Below, one piece after another: positions 1 to 4,434 of a DNA stretch of 6,386 nucleotides; position 1 is the first letter of the stretch; the number at the start of each line of letters is the position of its first letter. The DNA is taken from positions 1 through 6,386 of the forward strand of contig JAUVRN010000122.1 of NCBI GenBank assembly GCA_030597645.1, read 5' to 3'. This DNA comes from Candidatus Zixiibacteriota bacterium. Its GTDB lineage: Bacteria > Zixibacteria > MSB-5A5 > JAUVRN01. The position numbers were made by a program, and so were the translations under genes. The notes beneath the pieces were generated by a model, which was not told the origin of the DNA, made no database searches, and saw nothing but the letters and a program-made list of their open reading frames with translations.

Positions 1-86
1 ATGAAATCCCAGAATCGATCCCCGCCGGCAGGCGCCCGAGAGTCTGTACGTTGGACGTTGGCCTTGGCCATGGTGGTTTTGCCCAT
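1..86 (-). CDS. Partial N-terminus of a protein, possibly signal peptidase I (LepB)
   Basis: The ATG at 86-84 overlaps the rseP stop codon (TAATG). The frame stays open for 28 codons to the left edge and begins MGKTTMAKANVQ, ending GGDRFWDF. A second in-frame ATG lies at 71-69. An AGGG about 10 bases upstream, inside the end of rseP, could act as ribosome binding site. The stretch is polar and then turns to an aromatic RFWDF just before the edge. That resembles the short cytoplasmic tail that precedes the first membrane helix in type I signal peptidases (typically FW-x-x-I/L-K), and a signal peptidase would suit the envelope-protein theme of this operon. The identification is an inference from a very short fragment. 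That the frame is a real gene is more secure, because of the stop-start overlap with rseP. Confidence 0.5.
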   Translation of the reverse strand, partial: MGKTTMAKANVQRTDSRAPAGGDRFWDF

Positions 87-1135
87 TAGCTGAGTACCCT
101 CACGATATCGTTGATGGTCACAAAAATAATCAGTACGAACAGGAACGCCAGCCCGATTTGCTGCATGCGAACGCGCTGCGTCAGCGAAAGCGGCCTGCCC
201 TTCAGTTTTTCGATCAGGAGGAATGCGAGCTGACCGCCGTCCAGAACGGGGATCGGCAGGATATTGAGGATCATCAGATTGATGGACAAAAGCGCCATGA
301 GGCCGAAGAGGTACCGCCAGCCCTGTTCGGCCACCTCGCCGGCGATGCTGGCGATGAACAGCGGGCCACCGATGTTGCGGGGCGACTCACGCCCGGAGAC
401 CAGTCGCCCGAAGAACCCGGTCACCATGGTCGTGTTTTGCCAGGTGACCTGCGCGCTGATTCCCACGGCTCTGAAGAACCCGGCGGGCTCATATCCCATC
501 TCCGGGGAGAGTCCGATCATGCCGTGTTCATCGCCCGACTGCGGATCGGTTTCGAGCCGCGGTACCATCGACAACGTCAACGTGTCGTCGCCACGCAGTA
601 CGGACATCTCGATGGGTACACCGGCGCGCGGGCCCACGTATTGACGCAGCGACTCGAAGTCGACGAGTTCGACCCCGTCGATGGCGAGCATACGATCACC
701 CAGGTCCAGTCCGGCCTGGGCCGCCGGCCAGTCTTCGCGCAGCGACCCGATGCTCAGGCCGTTATCCAGGGTGACGAGATTGCCGCCAAACCAGATGATG
801 CCTACATATATGAGGAAGGCGAGAATGTAGTTGGCGAGCGGTCCGGCCGCGATGATGGCGGCCCGCACGCCGGGTGACTTGGAGCTGAACTCGTCGCTCG
901 CCCCCGCCGAGGGCTCCTCTGGATTCTCACCGGCCATCTTGACGTACCCACCCAGGGGAATGGCCGACACGCAATAGTCCGTGTCGCCCCTGCGGAAGCC
1001 GAACAGACGGGGCGGGAACCCCAGCGAAAAACGCTCCACGCGGACACCACTCCGCTTGGCAACCAGGAAGTGGCCAAGCTCATGGATGAAAATGAGCGGA
1101 CCGATAACGACGATAAAGTAGATCAGTGTTTCCAT
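86..1135 (-). CDS. rseP: RseP-family site-2 zinc metalloprotease (peptidase M50)
   Basis: This is an inner-membrane intramembrane protease. In the known family it cleaves anti-sigma factors and remnant signal peptides inside the bilayer. The HExxH zinc site reads HELGH at residues 18-22, in the first membrane helix. It is followed by the family pattern SLGFPPRLFGF and YCVSAIPLGGYVKMAGE (about 37-70). A membrane helix lies near 92-116, a single PDZ domain near 125-195 (PAAQAGLDLGDRMLAIDG) and the GGPLFIASIAG segment at 256-266. The third zinc ligand lies in NILPIPVLDGG (291-301, Asp299), and a last helix near 327-345. The length of 349 residues matches the short one-PDZ form rather than the roughly 450-residue two-PDZ E. 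coli protein. The ATG starts 7 bases after the dxr stop with no strong Shine-Dalgarno, which suggests translational coupling. No anti-sigma factor substrate is visible in the window. Confidence 0.96.
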   Translation of the reverse strand: METLIYFIVVIGPLIFIHELGHFLVAKRSGVRVERFSLGFPPRLFGFRRGDTDYCVSAIPLGGYVKMAGENPEEPSAGASDEFSSKSPGVRAAIIAAGPLANYILAFLIYVGIIWFGGNLVTLDNGLSIGSLREDWPAAQAGLDLGDRMLAIDGVELVDFESLRQYVGPRAGVPIEMSVLRGDDTLTLSMVPRLETDPQSGDEHGMIGLSPEMGYEPAGFFRAVGISAQVTWQNTTMVTGFFGRLVSGRESPRNIGGPLFIASIAGEVAEQGWRYLFGLMALLSINLMILNILPIPVLDGGQLAFLLIEKLKGRPLSLTQRVRMQQIGLAFLFVLIIFVTINDIVRVLS

Positions 1136-1142
1136 AGACTGT

Positions 1143-2372
1143 TCAACCGATGCTGGTCACGGTACCGGCGACATTCTCGAGCCAGTCGGCGGCCCGGGTT
1201 CGGATACACCGGTCCACCTCATATATATCGTCCATACCGGTTAATTGTTCCGTCCCTACTGTATCCATCTGGACGGCAACGCACTCCGTGATCCGGGGAT
1301 AGCGGATTCGGCCCTCCAGAAATGCGTGTACGGCTACCTCGTTGGCTGCGTTGAGAGCCACCGGGCTCGCGCCGCCCCGTTCGAGTGCTGTCTCTGCCAG
1401 GCTCAGTGCGGGAAACCGCTTTCGATCCGGCGGCTCGAAATCGAGCGAACCGAGGGCAGCCAGGTCGAGTGCGGCAGGCGCCGGACCTACGCGCTCCGGA
1501 TAGAAGATCGCGTACTGGATCGGATGACGCATGTCCGGAACCCCCATCTGGGCCACGGTGGAACCGTCCCGAAAGGTCACGGCCGAATGTACGATCGACT
1601 GCGGCTGGATGACCACCTCGATCTGGTCCGGACGCAGGTCGAACAGCCAGCGCGCTTCGATGATCTCGAACCCCTTGTTCATCAACGTGGCCGAGTCGAT
1701 CGTGATCTTGGCGCCCATCTTCCAGGTAGGATGCCCCAGCGCCTCCTCCACCGTGATATCGTCAAAGGTCTCGGCCGGCCGACGCCGAAAGGGACCGCCG
1801 GAACCTGTGAGCCACACCCGCTCGACTTCGTCCCGCCCGCCGGCGCGAAGGCACTGCCAGATGGCCGAGTGCTCGCTGTCGATGGGACGAATGTGCGCGC
1901 CGGATGCGGCGGCTGTACGAGTGAGAAGCTCTCCAGCGATAACCAGCGACTCCTTGTTCGCGGTGGCCACATCGCGTCCGGCGCGGAGGGCGTCGAACGA
2001 AGGCTGGAGTCCTGCGGCACCCACGATGCCGTTGACGAGCAGATCAAATTCGATGTCCCCGATCGCGTCGCCGAGACCGGCGCTGCCGGCGTAGACTCTG
2101 ACGCCCGGGTCAGACAGGTTACGGGCGCTGCCGGGATCCGTGACGCAGACGGCGTGCGGCGCAAACTCGCGCACCCAGCCTGCAAGTTCGTCCGTGCGCC
2201 GATGTACCGACAGCAGCACAATTTGGAGACGCTCCGGCTGGGCTCTACAAATCTCAAGCGTCTGTGTGCCGATGGATCCGCTGGCGCCGACAAGAGCAAT
2301 GCGTAGTGTTCGACTACTTATTTTCGTACATCCTGCGGATGTAAAGCGTTTCCACCGGCCGATCCATCGCAC
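1143..2372 (-). CDS. dxr: 1-deoxy-D-xylulose 5-phosphate reductoisomerase (DXR)
   Basis: The enzyme converts DXP with NADPH to 2-C-methyl-D-erythritol 4-phosphate, the first committed step of the MEP isoprenoid pathway, in the cytoplasm. Numbered from the GTG at 2372, visible motifs are the NADPH loop GASGSIG (29-35), NGIVGAAGL (114-122), ANKESLV (138-144), metal-binding DSEH (165-168), TGSGGPFR (189-196), HPTWKMG (214-220), DSATLMNKGFE (226-236), QPQSIVHS (256-263) and LNAANE near the C-terminus. All expected catalytic Asp, Glu, Ser, Asn, Lys and His positions are present. Conserved homology begins at LRIALVG, codon CTA at 2306-2304, giving about 387 residues against 398 in E. coli. No ATG, GTG or TTG lies there. 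The nearest canonical start is GTG at 2372, which adds 22 unlikely residues and overlaps the cyclophilin gene by 59 bases. An ATA at 2321-2319, 9 bases after AGGA, or an ATT at 2300-2298 could be the true start. One His of the family's HPQS motif is Gln here. Confidence 0.95.
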   Translation of the reverse strand: MRWIGRWKRFTSAGCTKISSRTLRIALVGASGSIGTQTLEICRAQPERLQIVLLSVHRRTDELAGWVREFAPHAVCVTDPGSARNLSDPGVRVYAGSAGLGDAIGDIEFDLLVNGIVGAAGLQPSFDALRAGRDVATANKESLVIAGELLTRTAAASGAHIRPIDSEHSAIWQCLRAGGRDEVERVWLTGSGGPFRRRPAETFDDITVEEALGHPTWKMGAKITIDSATLMNKGFEIIEARWLFDLRPDQIEVVIQPQSIVHSAVTFRDGSTVAQMGVPDMRHPIQYAIFYPERVGPAPAALDLAALGSLDFEPPDRKRFPALSLAETALERGGASPVALNAANEVAVHAFLEGRIRYPRITECVAVQMDTVGTEQLTGMDDIYEVDRCIRTRAADWLENVAGTVTSIG

Positions 2373-2907
2373 CGGTGGGAACCGCCGCCAGCTTGCGCAC
2401 GACCTCGATTCCCTCGATGACCTGGCCGAAGACGGTGTACTGGTTGTCGAGGCTCTGCAACGCCCCCAGGCAGATGAAGAACTGGCATCCAGCCGAGTGT
2501 ATGCTGTGAGCACCGCGCGCCATGGAAAGCGTACCTTCCACGTGCAGCCGCGAAGAGAACTCCGCCGGCAGGCTGAAGCCCGGGTTGCCGGTGCCGTCCC
2601 CCAGCGGGTCACCTCCCTGGATCACGAACCCGGGGATAATGCGATGGAATGTCAGACTGTCGTAGAACTTCTGATGTACGAGCGAGAGGATGGAGTCACA
2701 GGTTACTGGCGCTACGTCCGGAAAGAGCTCGGTGACGATGTCACCGGAGTCGGTTTCGATGATAACGATCGGGCGCTCGGCTGTGCTGACAGGCACGCCC
2801 TCCACCCGAGTGACCTCTGAATCCTCATCCCCGGCCTGTTCACCCTGCCCGGAACATCCTGCGGCCAGGAGCAGACCCGCCGCTATGATTAGAGTGATGC
2901 GTGCCAT
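2314..2907 (-). CDS. Lipoprotein cyclophilin-type peptidyl-prolyl cis-trans isomerase
   Basis: The protein should catalyse cis-trans isomerisation of X-Pro bonds in envelope proteins while anchored by lipid outside the cytoplasm. The ATG at 2907 gives 197 residues with a lipoprotein signal MARITLIIAAGLLLAAGC (lipidated Cys18). An acidic, Gly/Gln-rich linker (about 19-35) follows, then a cyclophilin domain from about 46 to 190. Core motifs are FHRIIPGFVIQGGDP (87-101, with catalytic Arg89), GTLSMAR (125-131) and CQFFICLG (141-148). The equivalent of the cyclosporin-contacting Trp of human cyclophilin A appears to be Ser152, which is usual for many bacterial members. The open frame extends upstream to 3006, but that extension lacks a signal. 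The chosen ATG has GAGGGGAG 10 bases upstream and creates a proper lipoprotein leader. Cys70, Cys141 and Cys146 lie in the folded domain. The gene appears to lead the operon with dxr and rseP, with a promoter candidate just upstream. Confidence 0.95.
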   Translation of the reverse strand: MARITLIIAAGLLLAAGCSGQGEQAGDEDSEVTRVEGVPVSTAERPIVIIETDSGDIVTELFPDVAPVTCDSILSLVHQKFYDSLTFHRIIPGFVIQGGDPLGDGTGNPGFSLPAEFSSRLHVEGTLSMARGAHSIHSAGCQFFICLGALQSLDNQYTVFGQVIEGIEVVRKLAAVPTGAMDRPVETLYIRRMYENK

Positions 2908-2917
2908 CCTGTTCTTT

Positions 2918-2925
2918 CTCCCCTC
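2918..2925 (-). promoter_or_regulatory. Ribosome binding site of the cyclophilin gene
   Basis: The minus strand reads GAGGGGAG here, 10 bases before the ATG at 2907. It is a strong Shine-Dalgarno match and decides the start of the lipoprotein against the longer open frame that reaches 3006. Confidence 0.65.
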
Positions 2926-2941
2926 GGTTTGAGCCTCGGGC

Positions 2942-2970
2942 AGCATAGAGCGCCGTGGTACCGCAGGCAA
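2942..2970 (-). promoter_or_regulatory. Candidate sigma-70-type promoter for the cyclophilin-dxr-rseP operon
   Basis: On the minus strand TTGCCT (2970-2965) and TATGCT (2947-2942) are separated by exactly 17 bases. Each matches 4 of 6 consensus positions. A transcript start about 7 bases further on (near 2935) would leave a leader of roughly 28 bases carrying the GAGGGGAG ribosome site. It lies in the only sizeable gap upstream of the operon. Housekeeping promoters in some phyla have other consensus sequences, so this is a prediction from spacing and similarity only. Confidence 0.4.
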
Positions 2971-3024
2971 GGCCTGAACCGTCCATCCGGGACACCCGCC
3001 CCGCACCGGTCGGTCCGCAGGGTG

Positions 3025-3648
3025 CTAGCCGCTCTGGTAGAGCAGCGACAGAATGAGGATCAGATACCCGATGACATTCCAGAAGCGTACGAAAGAGAGC
3101 GACGCCGCAGCGGGCTCGTCGTCCGAGTCATCGGTCACGTACCAGCCGAGCAGCCGCGTCCTGGTGGCGGGTAGCCGCGCAGCGAGCGGCCAGATCAATC
3201 CGGCCGCCAGCAGCCAGATCACCGTGCTGCGCGAGAAGAGGAAGTGACCAAACGACAACAGGGGCGCGAAGATCACGGTCAGGTCGATGCGGCCTGCCGT
3301 GAACAACAGCCGCCAGAGTCGGAAGAGCGCCTTGCCGATCATGGTCACGGCGAGCCATGAGACCACCATGCTGAAGAGGGCCAGCCCGAAAGCCACCGGG
3401 AGAATGCGCACCGGACCCCGCCGGCGCGCCTGCGCATAGGCATCGACCTTGCGCGTGTACCAGAGCAGCACGCGGGCTCCGATGATCACGTAGAGCAGGG
3501 TGAGCACAATCTGCTCCGATGGAGGGAGATTCCAGAACGAGTAGAACGAGGGCGATCCGACGATCCCCCGGATCATCCAGAACACGGCGGCGCAGGTGGC
3601 GTTGACGACGACGGCGACCAGGAACGCGACGAGACGACGGCGTCTCAC
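3025..3648 (-). CDS. Multi-pass membrane protein of unknown function
   Basis: I do not recognise this 207-residue protein. It starts at a GTG (3648-3646) that overlaps the TGA of the cytochrome c gene (GTGA), so the two are almost certainly co-translated. The N-terminus MRRRR is strongly basic. Likely membrane helices lie near residues 6-28, 46-64, 82-105, 142-159 and 187-204, with a further hydrophobic stretch near 122-138 that may be re-entrant or a sixth helix. Basic loops (66-81 KVDAYAQARRRGPVR; 106-120; 160-168) suggest cytoplasmic faces. An acidic segment DDSDDEP (173-179) precedes the last helix. Two Trp-rich motifs, FWN and RFWN, occur at about 38-40 and 188-191. There is no CxxCH and no obvious haem-ligand His pair, nor any transporter signature. 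Its coupling to a haem lipoprotein hints at a redox or membrane-anchoring role, but this is inference. Confidence 0.85.
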   Translation of the reverse strand: MRRRRLVAFLVAVVVNATCAAVFWMIRGIVGSPSFYSFWNLPPSEQIVLTLLYVIIGARVLLWYTRKVDAYAQARRRGPVRILPVAFGLALFSMVVSWLAVTMIGKALFRLWRLLFTAGRIDLTVIFAPLLSFGHFLFSRSTVIWLLAAGLIWPLAARLPATRTRLLGWYVTDDSDDEPAAASLSFVRFWNVIGYLILILSLLYQSG

Positions 3649-4172
3649 GGTGTGGTCGGTACCGGCTGGACGGCCGAAAGCGTCTTCAGATATGCGATCA
3701 GATCCCGCACGTCCTCTTCATTCATGTTCCAACGCGGCATGGCATCATCCAGCTTGCGACCGTCCACGGCCACGCCGGTACGAAGGGTCAGGCCCAGGGT
3801 CCCTGCGGTATACGGCGCTTTTCGACGGGGCGGTACGGTGGATGCCAACACGGCAAACGTGATATCCGGTGTGCGATACGTCGCGTTGCCGAACGGCAAC
3901 GGCGCGCCCCTGCCGTCCGGGCCGTGGCAATCTGCACAGGCATACATGGACCGCCCATCCGGCGCTCGGGCCACGCCCCGCACCGTGATCGAATCGTCGC
4001 GCGCACTGACTGCCGTGAAGAAGATCCGCGCGCCGTTGCTGGAAAATGCCCGTGCCGCCTCGACATCCGAACCGTCGGCGGCTGGATCGCTGCCACCGCA
4101 TGAGGCCACGGACACAGCCACGATGCACAGCACCACGACCCCATACGACGTGCACCGAATGTAATGCATCAT
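3645..4172 (-). CDS. Mono-haem cytochrome c lipoprotein
   Basis: This is a periplasmic electron carrier or redox subunit, predicted to be lipid-anchored. From the ATG at 4172 it has 175 residues. A hydrophobic leader ends in the lipobox VASC (lipid Cys25), followed by a Gly/Ser/Asp-rich linker. The class I cytochrome c fold then has the haem motif CADCHGPDGRG (79-89; Cys79, Cys82, His83). Met145 or Met150 in MPRWNMNEEDVRDLIAYLKTL is the likely distal ligand, with the usual C-terminal helix. Between the opening helix (GARIFFTAVSA) and the haem site lies an extra polar stretch of about 20 residues (DDSITVRGVARAPDGRSMYA), longer than in minimal cytochromes c. Two adjacent ATGs (4172, 4169) are possible starts; a TTG at 4208 would put a basic 12-residue tail before the leader. 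No Shine-Dalgarno is visible. The stop overlaps the start of the next membrane protein gene. The electron partner is unknown. Confidence 0.92.
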   Translation of the reverse strand: MMHYIRCTSYGVVVLCIVAVSVASCGGSDPAADGSDVEAARAFSSNGARIFFTAVSARDDSITVRGVARAPDGRSMYACADCHGPDGRGAPLPFGNATYRTPDITFAVLASTVPPRRKAPYTAGTLGLTLRTGVAVDGRKLDDAMPRWNMNEEDVRDLIAYLKTLSAVQPVPTTP

Positions 4173-4179
4173 GAAAGGG

Positions 4180-4208
4180 AGAGTACGCCGGCGGGCGCGC
4201 GGGCGCAA
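4180..4208 (-). promoter_or_regulatory. Weak promoter candidate with a leaderless geometry, cytochrome c gene
   Basis: The minus strand has TTGCGC (4208-4203), a 17-base spacer and TACTCT (4185-4180). The -10-like box fits TANNNT and ends 7 bases before the ATG at 4172, so a transcript would begin at or next to the start codon. The absence of a Shine-Dalgarno in the pyrimidine-rich CCCTTTC before the ATG agrees with leaderless translation. The -10 matches only 3 of 6 consensus bases and the region is very GC-rich, so chance is a serious alternative. Confidence 0.22.
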
Positions 4209-4250
4209 CGGGGCGTGTTCGCCGTAAGAGACCCTACCTCAGAATCGCCA

Positions 4251-4271
4251 TCTGCTCCGATCGGCTGCAGA
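4251..4271. repeat. Imperfect 21-base inverted repeat after the FeoB-associated gene
   Basis: Arms TCTGC (4251-4255) and GCAGA (4267-4271) flank the perfect palindrome CCGATCGG (4257-4264). It starts about 10 bases after the stop codon of the FeoB-associated gene. In the minus-strand RNA it could fold as a short hairpin with a small internal loop. No T-run follows, so it is not a classic intrinsic terminator; it could be a weak 3' stabilising hairpin, an operator-like dyad or chance. Confidence 0.3.
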
Positions 4272-4281
4272 GGGGCGCCGT

Positions 4282-4434
4282 CTACGGCCGTGTTTCCCGC
4301 GTACGCTGGAGGCCACAACCGGTGCAGCCCGACTTCTGGTCTCGTTCCGCGCGCAGGCGTCGCACGGCTCGGAGCGCGAGGAATGCGACGGCCGCCAACA
4401 CCGCCCCGAAGACCATGACCACCTGCCAGTTCAC
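4282..4434 (-). CDS. FeoB-associated Cys-rich small membrane protein
   Basis: This 50-residue protein starts at a GTG (4434-4432) overlapping the feoB stop codon (GTGA), with GGGGGAG a few bases upstream as a good ribosome site. It has one N-terminal membrane helix (about residues 4-21, VVMVFGAVLAAVAFLAL), then a strongly basic segment RAVRRLRAERDQK, and a C-x-x-C pair in SGCTGCGLQ (Cys37, Cys40). This is the layout of the FeoB-associated Cys-rich membrane protein family, found directly after feoB in many bacteria; its molecular role is poorly defined, with metal or Fe-S binding or support of the FeoB complex suggested. The CxxC count is minimal for the family, in which several cysteines are common. 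The frame remains open further upstream inside feoB, but the overlap start, the ribosome site and the family length all support the short form. Confidence 0.82.
   Translation of the reverse strand: MNWQVVMVFGAVLAAVAFLALRAVRRLRAERDQKSGCTGCGLQRTRETRP

Noticed and set aside
158..877. Plus-strand open frame of 239 codons opposite rseP
   Set aside because: Same reasoning: it is antisense to a conserved protease, with a composition typical of a shadow frame and no recognisable domain.
1245..2306. Long plus-strand open frame of 353 codons opposite dxr
   Set aside because: It is antisense to a clearly conserved enzyme, its product is low in hydrophobic order and rich in Arg, His and Gly, and it shows no motif. 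Long antisense frames are expected in GC-rich genes.
2314..2612. dxr starting at the ATG at 2612
   Set aside because: This would add about 100 residues that are simply the cyclophilin gene read in another frame, unlike any DXR.
2908..3006. N-terminal extension of the cyclophilin gene to 3006
   Set aside because: It would bury the lipoprotein leader inside the protein and pass through the promoter candidate and ribosome site; the ATG at 2907 explains all the signals.
2993..3024. GC-rich inverted repeat (CACCCGC with GCAGGGTG) after the membrane protein gene, as a terminator
   Set aside because: The 7-pair stem has a bulge and a 17-base loop, and no T-run follows on the minus strand, so a terminator cannot be supported.
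4183..4215. Run of GCGGGCGCGCGGGCG as a possible structured RNA or repeat
   Set aside because: It is low-complexity GC sequence with no consistent repeat unit or convincing fold.
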